64,000 bases of DNA from an uncultured Chryseobacterium sp. GTDB lineage: Bacteria > Bacteroidota > Bacteroidia > Flavobacteriales > Weeksellaceae. Each line of letters opens with the position of its first letter. The first letter of the stretch is position 1. Position numbers and translations under genes: made by a program. Positions 1-8,712 of the stretch are shown here, piece by piece. Below the pieces are notes generated by a model, which was not told where the DNA came from, searched no databases, and was given only the letters and a program-made list of their open reading frames with translations. The stretch lies in NCBI GenBank assembly GCA_913775525.1, contig CAJYLH010000012.1, positions 1 through 64,000 on the forward strand, read 5' to 3'.

Positions 1-1
1 T

Positions 2-220
2 GTATCTTTGCTCAGTACTTTGTACAAGGGATGGGATTTTTTTTGGTTTAGCGACACAAATTTCCTAATCCCTTTTTTTATTCCAAAATGTCAACAGCTT
101 TTTATCAAAAGTCAAGACGACTTCATTAATAAATACCATAGATTGAGTAGCCTGGATCCTGACCGGTTGTATTTTTCAATTCATATTCAATACGCTGATA
201 ATAAACTTAGAATAAACTGA
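2..220 (+). CDS. Possible 3' end of a gene, or non-coding transcript
   Basis: A frame is open from the window edge to a TGA at 218-220, and a strong terminator begins on the last base of that stop, which suits a gene end. The frame has no internal ATG, and its only start-like codon (TTG at 8) lies inside a TATCTTTG motif at 3-10 that matches the Bacteroidetes -7 box. The stretch could therefore equally be a short RNA of about 230 bases running from near position 14 to the terminator. No family is recognised in the 73 residues. The call is weak because the 5' side is outside the window. Confidence 0.3.
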   Translation, partial: VSLLSTLYKGWDFFWFSDTNFLIPFFIPKCQQLFIKSQDDFINKYHRLSSLDPDRLYFSIHIQYADNKLRIN

Positions 221-252
221 AGAGGCTGGCTGTAAAGTCAGCCTCTTATTTT
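220..252 (+). terminator. Intrinsic terminator
   Basis: A perfect 9-bp stem (AAGAGGCTG at 220-228, CAGCCTCTT at 239-247) with a 10-base loop is followed by a T-rich tail. It ends whatever transcript enters from the left edge. Confidence 0.8.
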
Positions 253-327
253 TGTTTCCTTTTCAGGTGGGAATAGTATTTATACCATTATTATCATTTC
301 CGGCAGGCAGAAGAAAATAAAAATCCT

Positions 328-335
328 TATTTTTG
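328..335 (+). promoter_or_regulatory. -7 box of the J-domain gene
   Basis: TATTTTTG fits the Bacteroidetes -7 consensus TAnnTTTG. With +1 expected about four bases after the G, the transcript would carry only about six bases before the ATG at 345. No clear -33 TTG is seen at the usual 19-21 base spacing. Confidence 0.5.
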
Positions 336-344
336 CATAGGTTC

Positions 345-989
345 ATGAAAGATTACTACTATTTTCTCGGTGTTTCACAGGATGCTTCGGAAGAAGACAT
401 CAAAAAGGCCTATCGCAAGCTTTCCTTAAAATACCATCCCGATAAAAATGAAAATGACGAATTCTTTGCCGGCCGGTTCCGGGAGATCCAGGAAGCATAC
501 GAACTGCTCAGTGATAAAGCCAAGCGCCGGACTTATGATGAGAACCTGGAAAGCCAGCAGAAAAGCTTCAGGTATAATGTTCCGCCTTCCATAAAAACTT
601 TTACGGCCAATAAAATCCATGCGAAAAAAGGGGAGGAGATCATCATCAGCTGGCAGACGCAGAATGCTGATCTGGTAAAAGTTTTACCGTTCGGACTCGA
701 AAAGCCGTATGGAGAAAGGATTTTTAAAATCACGGAATTTAAAGACGGTAAATTCCAGCTCCTGCTGCATGCTACCAATTCATTACTGCACAAAACCGTA
801 GTACAGGGCATCACCATTACCGAAGTCTTTGAAAGCGGGGGTGAAAAGTTCAGGGATCAGGCAGAAGAACTGTTCAGATCACAGCCCAGAACTGTTGCCA
901 ATCCTCATGGGCAGCCTAAAATCATGAAGATCATGATCGCTGTACTGCTCCTGGTATTGGCTGTTTATTTTTTAATTAAAAACATTTAG
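345..989 (+). CDS. J-domain protein with C-terminal membrane anchor
   Basis: This 214-residue protein starts with a DnaJ J domain (about residues 1-65) carrying the HPD motif that stimulates the Hsp70 ATPase. A middle region without Gly/Phe or zinc-finger features follows, and the last 20 residues form one hydrophobic helix, so the protein is probably tail-anchored with the J domain in the cytoplasm. It is not canonical DnaJ, which is larger and has Cys repeats; a specialised DnaK co-chaperone at the membrane is the likely role. The ATG at 345 is preferred to a TTG at 333, which falls inside the -7 box. It converges on the small gene at 994-1146 with four bases between the stops. Confidence 0.85.
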   Translation: MKDYYYFLGVSQDASEEDIKKAYRKLSLKYHPDKNENDEFFAGRFREIQEAYELLSDKAKRRTYDENLESQQKSFRYNVPPSIKTFTANKIHAKKGEEIIISWQTQNADLVKVLPFGLEKPYGERIFKITEFKDGKFQLLLHATNSLLHKTVVQGITITEVFESGGEKFRDQAEELFRSQPRTVANPHGQPKIMKIMIAVLLLVLAVYFLIKNI

Positions 990-993
990 ATTT

Positions 994-1146
994 CTAAGAA
1001 ATTTTCTTATTCCCCGGACATTTCTTACACCTTTTGCCTTTTTTGAATTTTTTACAGCATGATTTTTTTTCACAGTGCATTTCTTCTGGACGATAAGAAA
1101 AAGCAGGGGCCAATGGCGGTACTTTGAATGGAACGATCATATTCAT
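994..1146 (-). CDS. Small Cys/Lys-rich protein (50 aa)
   Basis: The minus strand encodes 50 residues from ATG at 1146-1144 to TAG at 996-994. The N-terminal half is proline-rich and acidic-neutral; the C-terminal half carries five cysteines among lysines, in the order C, CC, C and CxxC-like spacing (residues 25, 30, 31, 40, 43). This arrangement suggests metal binding, but the function is unknown. I believe short proteins of this kind recur in Chryseobacterium genomes, which I cannot check here. A TATATTTG -7 box ends four bases before the ATG, supporting a real, nearly leaderless gene. It is convergent with the J-domain gene. Confidence 0.7.
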   Translation of the reverse strand: MNMIVPFKVPPLAPAFSYRPEEMHCEKKSCCKKFKKGKRCKKCPGNKKIS

Positions 1147-1150
1147 ACTG

Positions 1151-1158
1151 CAAATATA
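1151..1158 (-). promoter_or_regulatory. -7 box of the small Cys-rich gene
   Basis: On the minus strand TATATTTG is followed by CAGT and then the ATG. This places the predicted +1 one base before the start codon. Confidence 0.55.
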
Positions 1159-1527
1159 TTAATTTAGAATAAATATAATTAATAATTTTTTATAAATAAT
1201 CAGGATGTTGGGATTTAGTGGATGTGTGGTGGAAAATGTTGGATATTTAAGATTTAAAGATTTAAGGATTTTAAAATTTAAAGATTCGATGACTTTTATC
1301 AGCTATTATATTTGGGATGGTAATGAGATGATATTGATTTTAGACCTGAAAGGCCTTGATGTTTTAAATAAAACCTCTGAAAACAGCGTTATAACAGGAC
1401 AGATGGCCTAATGTACGCTGCAATAGAATATTTTTAACTGCCGGATGGCTTAGAGCAACAATAAAAACCCATTAAGTTCTAATCAGATAGAATACATTTC
1501 CGGATGAGAGACTTCCGGTTCAGGCTG

Positions 1528-1558
1528 TTGTACAATCGTTCAGAAAATCGTAATTTTA
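1528..1558 (+). promoter_or_regulatory. gcvP promoter (-33/-7)
   Basis: TTG at 1528-1530 and TAATTTTA at 1551-1558 are separated by 20 bases, the usual spacing for Bacteroidetes sigma-ABfr promoters. The predicted 5' leader is about 33 bases long. Confidence 0.6.
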
Positions 1559-1594
1559 CCCATCTTTTTTACAAACAAAATCTAATATATAAAA

Positions 1595-4453
1595 ATGAAT
1601 ACAGAACAGTTTGTGAGCCGTCACATTTCCATGAATGAAGCCGATAAGCAGGCCATGCTGGAAAAAGTAGGCGTTTCAAGCATCGAAGAGTTAATTTCTC
1701 AGACTATTCCTTCTTCCATCCGTTTAGAGAAAGACCTGAACATTTCCGAGCCGCTTTCAGAATACGAAATGCTGAACCACTCGAAAGAACTGGCTTCTAA
1801 AAATACGGATTACACAAGCTACATCGGTTTCGGGTACCACAATACCATCCTGCCGGCAGCTATCCAGAGGAATATTTTTGAAAATCCGAGCTGGTATACT
1901 GCTTATACGCCGTATCAGGCAGAGATCGCACAGGGAAGGCTGGAAGCGCTTCTGAATTTCCAGACCGTAGTATGTGACCTTACCGGTTTTGCCCTGGCCA
2001 ATGCTTCATTGCTGGATGAATCTACGGCCGCTGCGGAAGCGATGCACATGTTCTTCAACAACAGGACCAAAGACCAGAAAAAAGCAGGAGCCAATAAGTT
2101 CTTTGTTTCAGACCTGGTATTGCCTCAAACCGTTTCTGTCCTTAAAACAAAAGCAGAAGGACTGGAAATAGAAATCGTTGAAGGAGACCACAAAACGCAC
2201 ACATTCGACGGATCTTACTATGGTGTTCTGTTACAGTATCCGGGTAAAAACGGAATTGTGCTGGATTATACGGAAGATATTGCAGAATATAAAAAATCAG
2301 ACCTTCAGGTAGTTGTTGCCTGTGACCCGATGGCGCTGGTAAAACTGAAGTCGCCGGCTTCCATGGGTGCAGACTGTGCCGTGGGAACAACACAGCGATT
2401 CGGGATTCCGTTAGGCTACGGAGGTCCTCACGCAGCATTCTTCTCGTGTAAAGAAGAATATAAAAGAGATATTCCGGGAAGGATCATCGGAGTTTCCCAG
2501 GATATGTACGGAAAACGTGCTCTGAGAATGGCGCTTCAGACCAGGGAACAGCACATCAAGAGAGAAAGAGCAACGTCAAATATCTGTACCGCTCAGGTTC
2601 TCTTAGCTGTTATGGCCGGTATGTATGCCGTTTACCACGGTCCGAAAGGATTAAACTATATCGCAGACCAGATCCACTTCAAAGCGAATGCCCTGAAAGG
2701 CGGCCTTAAAGCTTTAGGATACGAAATCGTGGAAGAGCCGATCTTTGATACGGTGAAAATCACCATCAGTGAAGAAGACAAGAAGAGGCTGATGAGAATG
2801 ATGCTGGACCACAAGCTGAACCTGAACTATTTCACGGAAGGCGTAGTAAGCATTGCGATCAACGAAAGCACGACTTTGGATAAGCTGAATTATCTGATGG
2901 CTTCTTTTGCCCAGTTTAAAGACAAACAGACCTTCAAATTAGAAATCAAAGAAGGATACAGCATTCCGGAAGAGAATTTAAGGCAAGACGAAATCCTGAC
3001 CGAAGAAGTATTCAACAGATACCATACAGAAACAGAGCTGATGCGTTACATCAAGCGTCTGGAAAGAAAAGATTTATCATTAACCCATTCCATGATTTCT
3101 TTAGGGTCATGTACCATGAAGCTGAATGCAGCAACAGAAATGCTTCCGCTTTCATGGGATAACTGGGGTGCAATCCATCCTTTCGTACCGGTTGACCAGG
3201 CCGGAGGGTACCAGGAAATGATCCGTGAGCTGGAAAAAGACCTTGCGGAAATCACCGGTTTTGCAGGGACTTCCCTTCAGCCGAATTCCGGAGCACAGGG
3301 TGAATATGCAGGATTGATGGTAATCAGGGAATACCACATCTCAAGAGGTGAAGGCCACAGGAATGTAGTATTGATTCCTCAATCTGCACACGGTACAAAT
3401 CCTGCTTCCGCAGCGATGGCCGGAATGAAAATCGTAGTCGTGAAAAATCTGGAGAACGGAGAGATCGATTTCGAAGATTTAAAAGCCAAAACAGAACAGC
3501 ATTCTGAAAACCTTTCGTGTGTGATGATCACATATCCGTCTACGTACGGATTCTTCGATGCCAATATCAAAGAAATTACTTCCCTGATCCACGAGCATGG
3601 CGGACAGGTATACATGGACGGCGCCAATATGAACGCTCAGGTAGGCTACACCAGCCCTGGAAACATCGGCGCAGACGTTTGCCACCTGAACCTGCACAAG
3701 ACTTTCGCCATTCCTCACGGAGGAGGAGGCCCTGGTGTTGGACCAATCTGTGTGGCTAAGCACCTGGTTCCGTTCCTGCCTTCCAATGCCAATATTAAAG
3801 TAGGATCTAAAAATGCCATCGAAGGAATCTCTGCAGCTCCTTATGGTTCCGGACTGATTTTAAATATTTCCTATGCCTACATCAAAATGCTGGGAACTTC
3901 CGGTCTGAAAAAAGCGACAGAGCATGCCATCCTGAACGCGAACTACCTGAAAGAAATCTTGGCTGAGCATTTCCCGATCCTGTATTTCAACGAAAACGGA
4001 AAAGTGGCTCACGAATGTATCGTAGATTTCAGGCAGTTCAAGTCATTGGGTATTGAAGTGGCTGATGTAGCGAAGAGATTAATGGACTATGGATTCCACG
4101 CACCAACCGTTTCATTCCCGGTTGCCGGAACCCTGATGATTGAGCCTACGGAATCTGAAAGCAAAACTGAAATCGACCGTTTTGCAGAAGCCCTGATCGC
4201 CATCAAGCACGAGATTGATGAAATTGCCAACGGAGAAGCCGATAAGGATAACAATGTCCTTAAAAATGCTCCTCACACAGAGCAGATCGTTATTTCCGAT
4301 TCCTGGGATAAACCGTACAGCAGAGAAAAAGCAGCGTACCCGCTGGAGTGGGTGAGAGACCATAAATTCTTTGCTTCCGTTTCCAGAGTAGACGAAGCCT
4401 ATGGAGACCGAAACCTGGTTTGTACCTGTGAACCGATTGAAGCGTACATGTAA
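1595..4453 (+). CDS. gcvP: Glycine dehydrogenase (decarboxylating), P-protein
   Basis: GcvP is the PLP enzyme of the glycine cleavage system: it decarboxylates glycine and passes the aminomethyl group to the lipoyl arm of the H-protein. The 952 residues match the usual length of the single-chain form, which fuses the two halves found separately in other bacteria. The PLP lysine is K702 in the stretch HLNLHKTFAIPHGGGG, followed by the glycine-rich loop. The N-terminal half has the conserved GSCTMKLN-type segment and other family blocks. The gene has its own promoter and a strong terminator, so it is monocistronic; no gcvT or gcvH lies nearby. Confidence 0.98.
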   Translation: MNTEQFVSRHISMNEADKQAMLEKVGVSSIEELISQTIPSSIRLEKDLNISEPLSEYEMLNHSKELASKNTDYTSYIGFGYHNTILPAAIQRNIFENPSWYTAYTPYQAEIAQGRLEALLNFQTVVCDLTGFALANASLLDESTAAAEAMHMFFNNRTKDQKKAGANKFFVSDLVLPQTVSVLKTKAEGLEIEIVEGDHKTHTFDGSYYGVLLQYPGKNGIVLDYTEDIAEYKKSDLQVVVACDPMALVKLKSPASMGADCAVGTTQRFGIPLGYGGPHAAFFSCKEEYKRDIPGRIIGVSQDMYGKRALRMALQTREQHIKRERATSNICTAQVLLAVMAGMYAVYHGPKGLNYIADQIHFKANALKGGLKALGYEIVEEPIFDTVKITISEEDKKRLMRMMLDHKLNLNYFTEGVVSIAINESTTLDKLNYLMASFAQFKDKQTFKLEIKEGYSIPEENLRQDEILTEEVFNRYHTETELMRYIKRLERKDLSLTHSMISLGSCTMKLNAATEMLPLSWDNWGAIHPFVPVDQAGGYQEMIRELEKDLAEITGFAGTSLQPNSGAQGEYAGLMVIREYHISRGEGHRNVVLIPQSAHGTNPASAAMAGMKIVVVKNLENGEIDFEDLKAKTEQHSENLSCVMITYPSTYGFFDANIKEITSLIHEHGGQVYMDGANMNAQVGYTSPGNIGADVCHLNLHKTFAIPHGGGGPGVGPICVAKHLVPFLPSNANIKVGSKNAIEGISAAPYGSGLILNISYAYIKMLGTSGLKKATEHAILNANYLKEILAEHFPILYFNENGKVAHECIVDFRQFKSLGIEVADVAKRLMDYGFHAPTVSFPVAGTLMIEPTESESKTEIDRFAEALIAIKHEIDEIANGEADKDNNVLKNAPHTEQIVISDSWDKPYSREKAAYPLEWVRDHKFFASVSRVDEAYGDRNLVCTCEPIEAYM

Positions 4454-4474
4454 TTCAATCTGATTTATATAATT

Positions 4475-4506
4475 AATCCCTTTCAGCAGTGAAAGGGATT
4501 TTTTTT
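4475..4506 (+). terminator. gcvP terminator
   Basis: A perfect 10-bp stem AATCCCTTTC / GAAAGGGATT with a 6-base loop is followed by a run of T. Confidence 0.9.
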
Positions 4507-4560
4507 GATCTGAATGACAGAGCCGCCATGTGTGTCAGACATTGATTTCCACCTCCGTCA

Positions 4561-4596
4561 GTTCGAGTACGCAACGCAGTGGAGTGTATCGAGAAC
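4561..4596. repeat. REP-like imperfect palindrome
   Basis: Imperfect inverted arms GTTCGAGTAC (4561-4570) and GTATCGAGAAC (4586-4596) flank a GC-rich core between two terminators. It resembles short extragenic palindromes seen in flavobacterial genomes, but there is only one copy in this window, so its repeat status is inferred. Confidence 0.45.
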
Positions 4597-4661
4597 TTGT
4601 TGAAAAAAGGCAACGGAGTTACTACCCAACAAAGCAGATCTGCCTAACCTTATTTCAGCAC

Positions 4662-4690
4662 AAAAAAACTCAGCACAATGCTGAGTTTTT
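4662..4690 (-). terminator. Terminator of the XRE gene (works on both strands)
   Basis: The 10-bp stem AAACTCAGCA / TGCTGAGTTT with a 3-base loop is flanked by A on the left and T on the right. On the minus strand it gives a seven-T tail. Confidence 0.85.
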
Positions 4691-4719
4691 ATTATCGTAA
4701 ATCAAATGATATAAAACGG

Positions 4720-5097
4720 TTACCTATTTTTAAGCGCTGCTATTTCTTCCCGTAGCTTCTGGTTTTCTTTTTTCAGCAGCTCTATCAGGTCACGCTGGCT
4801 TTCCAGCAGGAATTCCGGGACATTGCAGTAGTAATTACCGCTTATATTATTTCCAAAGCCACTGCTGCTCGTAATGTTGTCAAAATGATTAACCTGTCGG
4901 GCTTCCTCTTCTTCATAGATGTCTTCCACGGGAACCTCCAGGTAACGGGCGATTTTTTCCCATTCTTCTTTTCTGATGGATACGTCTCCGCTTTCTTTCC
5001 GGCTGTAGTTGGAAACGTCTGTGGCAATGGCATCGGCGATCTGCTGCTGGGTAATGCCTTTTCTCTTTCTTACGTTGCGTAGCTTTTCTTTTTGCAT
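4720..5097 (-). CDS. XRE-family transcriptional regulator
   Basis: This 125-residue protein has an N-terminal Cro/C1-type helix-turn-helix (about residues 5-60, with the turn around ITQQQIADAI). A polar linker follows, then a C-terminal heptad-patterned coiled coil (about 100-125) that probably drives oligomerisation. The start is the ATG at 5097-5095; a TTG six codons upstream is less likely. It stands alone between two terminated units, so its targets cannot be read from context. The longer C-terminal tail sets it apart from minimal phage Cro proteins, and no phage genes are near. Confidence 0.85.
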   Translation of the reverse strand: MQKEKLRNVRKRKGITQQQIADAIATDVSNYSRKESGDVSIRKEEWEKIARYLEVPVEDIYEEEEARQVNHFDNITSSSGFGNNISGNYYCNVPEFLLESQRDLIELLKKENQKLREEIAALKNR

Positions 5098-5243
5098 GAC
5101 TCGTATTTTATACAAATATGCAAAATATTAGCGGAAAAAAGAGCGGTAGCGGTATTTTTGTTTGGGTAATCTTCCATTTTTAAAGCCTTGTAAAGAACAT
5201 GAGCCTAAGGCTTGCACTGGTGGAGAAGAAACCCATAGTTACG

Positions 5244-6707
5244 TCATATCTCTTCAGTATTGGAGCCGTTTTTCAGCTCTTCAAATTTTGAGGCCATGGT
5301 TGGGTTGCCTTTCGTCAGCTTTTTGATGGTTAGATCATCCGCTTTATTATTGGCCAGTCGCAGATTGTTTTCTGAAGAAAGCAGGGCATCCTTCGTTTTC
5401 TGGAGGTGCGTAATGGTTTTGTCGATTTCTTCAATGGCGGTTTTAAATTTCCTGCTGGCCAGCTCGTAGTTCCTGGCAAAGCCTTCTTTAAAGGCATTGA
5501 TGTTTTCCTCGAAATTGGTAATGTCGATATTCTGGTTTTTGATCATGGCCAGTTCTGCCTTTACCTTCATTGAATTGAGGGCTGCATTCCTCAGTAAAGT
5601 AATCATAGGAATAAAAAACTGGGGCCGTACCACATACATTTTAGGGTACTTATGGGATACATCCACTATCCCTGCGTTGTACAGCTCGTTATCCGCTTCC
5701 AGAAGGGTCACGAGAACGGCATATTCACACCTTTTGTCATTCCTGTCTTTGTCCAGTTCCCTGAAAAAATCTTCGTTCTTTTTCTTGGTCGCGGTTTCGT
5801 CGCCTTCATTTTTCATTTCAAACATAATTGAAATCACCTCATTGCCGGCATCATCGGTTTCCCTGTAAATGTAGTCGCCTTTACTTCCCGATCTGGCGTC
5901 ATTGTCTTTTTCGAAATAGGCATTCTGGAACGCGATAGACCTGAGCTTGTTGAACTCCACTTCGCAATGCTGCTCCAGCGTTTCTCCCAGCATCTTCGTG
6001 GATAGCCTGAGCTTCATATCTTTGCGGAAGGCAATTTCTTCATCTTTATGGCGGATGATGTCTTCTTTGGCTTTCAGTTCGGCCAGGTATTTTTCGTTCA
6101 GGGACTTTTCCAGCAATTCCATTTCGGTTTTGGTAAGCGTGACCTTGCTGGCAAAATCATCCCTTTCCTTTTCTATTTTCTGGACCGCTTCGGTAACGGA
6201 AAGCTTTTTTTCTGTTTCTGCATTATCCAGCTTGAGTTTCAGCTCGGAAATCATCATGTCCCTGTGAGACAATTGCTCTGTCAGATTACGTTCTATATCG
6301 GCTTTCAGCTGGATGATTTCTTTCTCTTTTTCGTCTTTTTCTTTTTCTATATTTTTCACAGCTTCAGAAACCGATAACCTTTTTTCAGTTTCCGCGTTGT
6401 CAAGTTTTGATTTTAAATCGGTGAGCAATTGGTCTTTTTCAGCCAGTTTTTCGGATAATATTTTATCATTGTCTGCTTTAAGACGGAGGATTTCCTGATC
6501 TTTATTGGACAGTTCAGCCTGTATGGTATTTTTAAGACGGGCTTCCGCAAGCTTTACCGCATTTTCTTTTTCCTTCTCAGCAAGAGTGAGCCTGGCGTGC
6601 AGCTCTTCTTCAAACTGATGGTCCCTTACCTGTTTCAGGATGTCCGCAAAACCGGCTTCATCTACTTTAAAAACTTTCTGACAATGGGGACATTTAATAT
6701 CGTTCAT
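5244..6707 (-). CDS. DUF2130 protein with zinc ribbon and coiled coil
   Basis: The protein has 487 residues. It starts with CPHC (6-9), half of a possible zinc ribbon. Residues about 30-230 are a long charged coiled coil containing a tandem duplication with a 58-residue period (76-127 against 134-183). The DUF2130 core follows (about 230-390), with a KGDY block and FEMKNE (297-302). An acidic residue followed by ExK is the pattern of PD-(D/E)xK nuclease folds, so nucleic-acid cleavage is a reasonable but unproven idea. A second helical region ends the protein. It is transcribed alone from a good promoter at 6799-6829. Confidence 0.85.
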   Translation of the reverse strand: MNDIKCPHCQKVFKVDEAGFADILKQVRDHQFEEELHARLTLAEKEKENAVKLAEARLKNTIQAELSNKDQEILRLKADNDKILSEKLAEKDQLLTDLKSKLDNAETEKRLSVSEAVKNIEKEKDEKEKEIIQLKADIERNLTEQLSHRDMMISELKLKLDNAETEKKLSVTEAVQKIEKERDDFASKVTLTKTEMELLEKSLNEKYLAELKAKEDIIRHKDEEIAFRKDMKLRLSTKMLGETLEQHCEVEFNKLRSIAFQNAYFEKDNDARSGSKGDYIYRETDDAGNEVISIMFEMKNEGDETATKKKNEDFFRELDKDRNDKRCEYAVLVTLLEADNELYNAGIVDVSHKYPKMYVVRPQFFIPMITLLRNAALNSMKVKAELAMIKNQNIDITNFEENINAFKEGFARNYELASRKFKTAIEEIDKTITHLQKTKDALLSSENNLRLANNKADDLTIKKLTKGNPTMASKFEELKNGSNTEEI

Positions 6708-6798
6708 GATGTATTTTACCTGTGTTGTATGATGTGAATTTCAGCTTTCTGTTAATACCTTTGACTGTGCAAATCAGTACAGCCAAACTGTAATGAAT

Positions 6799-6829
6799 CA
6801 AATATAGAAAAACTAACTTGAATTCTCAA
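6799..6829 (-). promoter_or_regulatory. Promoter of the DUF2130 gene
   Basis: On the minus strand TTG (6829-6827) and TATATTTG (6806-6799) are 20 bases apart, a full match to the Bacteroidetes consensus. The leader would be about 88 bases. Confidence 0.7.
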
Positions 6830-7002
6830 TGGGGTTTCCCGTAAATGCGGTTGAATGTCGCTTGGTGTTTTCTGTTTTGTTTACAGCGCAGATGCCTCCG
6901 GTTTATGGGGCAGCATTTTAATTCTGATCCTGATCAATTTATTTTCACAATTGTAATTGCTTTATAATATGTTGATATTATTAAAGGTAGATGTTCAGCA
7001 AA

Positions 7003-7791
7003 CTATCTTCTCAGCATTTCTTCATACGTCGTTCTGATGGTTTCTTTACCATAGATCTTTTCTAGCCTTCTGACTGTAAAATGGCCTTTTGCCATCGCCT
7101 GGAAGTGATCAATAAACAGGGTATTAACGATAGCACCTCCCGCAGCTCCGATAGCCGGAACAGCCTGTGCTGTTACCTTTTCAGAAACCTGTACACTGAA
7201 TCGTGCTGCCACTTTTGAAATTAACTTAACGATGACCGATGCGCCTTCATCTGCAACGGTTTTGGTGGTAAACTGCCGGGCTGCCTCTGCCATGGTTTGC
7301 GCCAAAGCAATTCTGGCCGCAAAATATCCGCTTTCGCTCGCGTCATCCGATTCACTTTTTCCGCCCAGTGCAAACACTTCGAGACAGGCCAGCTTCACAT
7401 CCGGATCGGCTATGGATTCCCCTTCGCTTCGTGCTATATCGACAACGGAGCGCAGCATGATCGTAGTAGATACCGGAAGCTCAATCGCAAGTGCAGGCAA
7501 ACCAAAGAAGCCGCCGACAGCTCCGGATGCCGCAACCCCGAATTTGTGCCACCAGTTGGAAGGCTTGGTATTGGGAGTGTCTTTCATCGTAAAGATCGCA
7601 GTATCTGCCGCTTTTATTAATGCCGCTTCCGTAATGGTCCCGATTTTTTCATGTACATTTTTAGGAAGAAATTCCAGTGCTTTCTCCAGAGGCTGACCGA
7701 TAGCGTTGGTAATCTTAGCCACAATGCCCGGATTTTCCAGGATTTCCATGGCCTGACGCAATTCTTCAAGGTGATTTTCAGATATGTTCAT
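7003..7791 (-). CDS. EcsC-family protein
   Basis: This 262-residue protein matches the EcsC family as I know it, with a conserved WWHKFG segment (about 82-87), glycine-rich amphipathic stretches (about 88-110 and 210-230) and a C-terminal segment predicted to contact membranes. It is named after Bacillus EcsC, whose role is not well defined. The family is widespread in Bacteroidetes as single genes, as here. The ATG at 7791-7789 begins the protein, and no better start exists. No signal peptide is seen. The gene sits alone, 295 bases from the DUF2130 promoter side. Confidence 0.8.
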   Translation of the reverse strand: MNISENHLEELRQAMEILENPGIVAKITNAIGQPLEKALEFLPKNVHEKIGTITEAALIKAADTAIFTMKDTPNTKPSNWWHKFGVAASGAVGGFFGLPALAIELPVSTTIMLRSVVDIARSEGESIADPDVKLACLEVFALGGKSESDDASESGYFAARIALAQTMAEAARQFTTKTVADEGASVIVKLISKVAARFSVQVSEKVTAQAVPAIGAAGGAIVNTLFIDHFQAMAKGHFTVRRLEKIYGKETIRTTYEEMLRR

Positions 7792-7954
7792 TATAGTAGT
7801 GGTTGTTATGGGTTTATGATATTTCGAAATATTCAGGTTTTGTTACAATGCCTATTCCAAAAGAGGAACGTGTTGATACAGTAAGCACATTTCCGGCCAT
7901 GAAATTTGTAGTCTATGCTTATCATCAAATATAATGATTAATTTTCTGTAAACA

Positions 7955-7975
7955 CGAGCGTGACGCTCGCGCTCG
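7955..7975. repeat. Small GC-rich hairpin (REP-like)
   Basis: CGAGCG TGA CGCTCG forms a perfect 6-bp stem and is followed by a second CGCTCG. It is far more GC-rich than its surroundings and may be a short extragenic palindrome. Confidence 0.4.
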
Positions 7976-8008
7976 ATGGCTATTGATCCTGATTGTACTG
8001 ATAAATAA

Positions 8009-8050
8009 AGTATCAAAAAACTCCTGCCGCGGCAGGAGTTTTTTGATACT
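8009..8050 (-). terminator. Terminator built on a perfect 42-bp palindrome
   Basis: Positions 8009-8050 are a perfect palindrome with 21-base arms and the GC-rich core CTCCTGCCGCGGCAGGAG, flanked by A and T runs. It ends the minus-strand lipoprotein unit, whose TAG at 8051-8049 overlaps its edge, and would also work on the plus strand. Confidence 0.85.
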
Positions 8051-8693
8051 ATTGTAAACTTTTAATCTTATCCAGATAAGAGTAATCTTCTTTAACCTTT
8101 TCAATCCATTGATCTCTGCCTTCTGGTCTGCTGATGAAATCTGAATGAAATTTTTCCGATTCAGAGTACACTGAAATTTGATTTGCCAAATCTTTAACTA
8201 AAGCAGTGTTTTCAGAATCATTATTCAATACGCTTAACGCATTATACAAAAGGCAATAGCCGAAATATTTTGTGTTCACTAATTCTTTTATATATTCTTT
8301 GATAATGTCTTCCTGGTCTTTTGATGGTGTTTTATCCTGGATTCCCAAAAGATCTTTTTTAGCAAATAAAATATAAATCAGATACTGTTTTGAAGCTGTA
8401 CTCAAATCAGCACTATAAAGAGAGTTCAGGGTTTTCCAATCAATTTTCGGATCATTCATTTTATGGCCCAAATCATTTTCAACATTGAATGCCATAAAAT
8501 CTGTGTGGGCATCAAGATAAGGCAATTGCTCCGTGTACTCTTTCCCTGCAATTTTTGAATTATTATTCTTATTTAAAATAGATGATTTAAATTGACCCTT
8601 ATCGGTCATCTTTTCATTGTTTGTAATGTCTTCTTTTGAGCAGCTTGAAAACATCGTGGCCACTACAATTCCGCTTAAAATTAAATTTTTCAT
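8049..8693 (-). CDS. Hypothetical lipoprotein
   Basis: The protein has 214 residues with a lipoprotein signal ending at C18 in FSSCSK, so it is exported and lipidated. The mature part is polar, Lys/Asp/Asn-rich and predicted helical, without a family I recognise. It is the second gene of a pair, 19 bases after the small Cys-rich exported protein, and the pair shares one terminator. The codon use is more AT-rich than in gcvP or hsp20, which may point to a young or transferred pair. A surface or periplasmic role linked to the partner is an inference only. Confidence 0.7.
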   Translation of the reverse strand: MKNLILSGIVVATMFSSCSKEDITNNEKMTDKGQFKSSILNKNNNSKIAGKEYTEQLPYLDAHTDFMAFNVENDLGHKMNDPKIDWKTLNSLYSADLSTASKQYLIYILFAKKDLLGIQDKTPSKDQEDIIKEYIKELVNTKYFGYCLLYNALSVLNNDSENTALVKDLANQISVYSESEKFHSDFISRPEGRDQWIEKVKEDYSYLDKIKSLQ

Positions 8694-8712
8694 ATTATCA
8701 TATTTATTAGTA

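Larger units (their letters stand above)
1147..1594. other. 448-base intergenic region before gcvP
   Basis: The first part is AT-rich with short repeats of the type ATTTAAAGATT near 1247-1287. An open frame at 1205-1411 encodes 68 residues shaped by those microrepeats and resembles no protein. The second part holds a weak hairpin near 1500-1519 and the gcvP promoter. I see no RNA gene or riboswitch. Confidence 0.6.

Noticed and set aside
1205-1411. 68-residue open frame upstream of gcvP
   Set aside because: It is built on AT-rich microrepeats, has no promoter or ribosome-binding context, and resembles no protein.
1440-1560. Glycine riboswitch before gcvP
   Set aside because: A GAGAGAC stretch near a short hairpin recalls the motif, but the conserved core elements are missing and the best promoter lies downstream of it.
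5179-5214. Inverted AGCCTT/AAGGCT near the end of the DUF2130 gene
   Set aside because: The arms are short, the loop is long and no T tail follows, so I do not call it a terminator.
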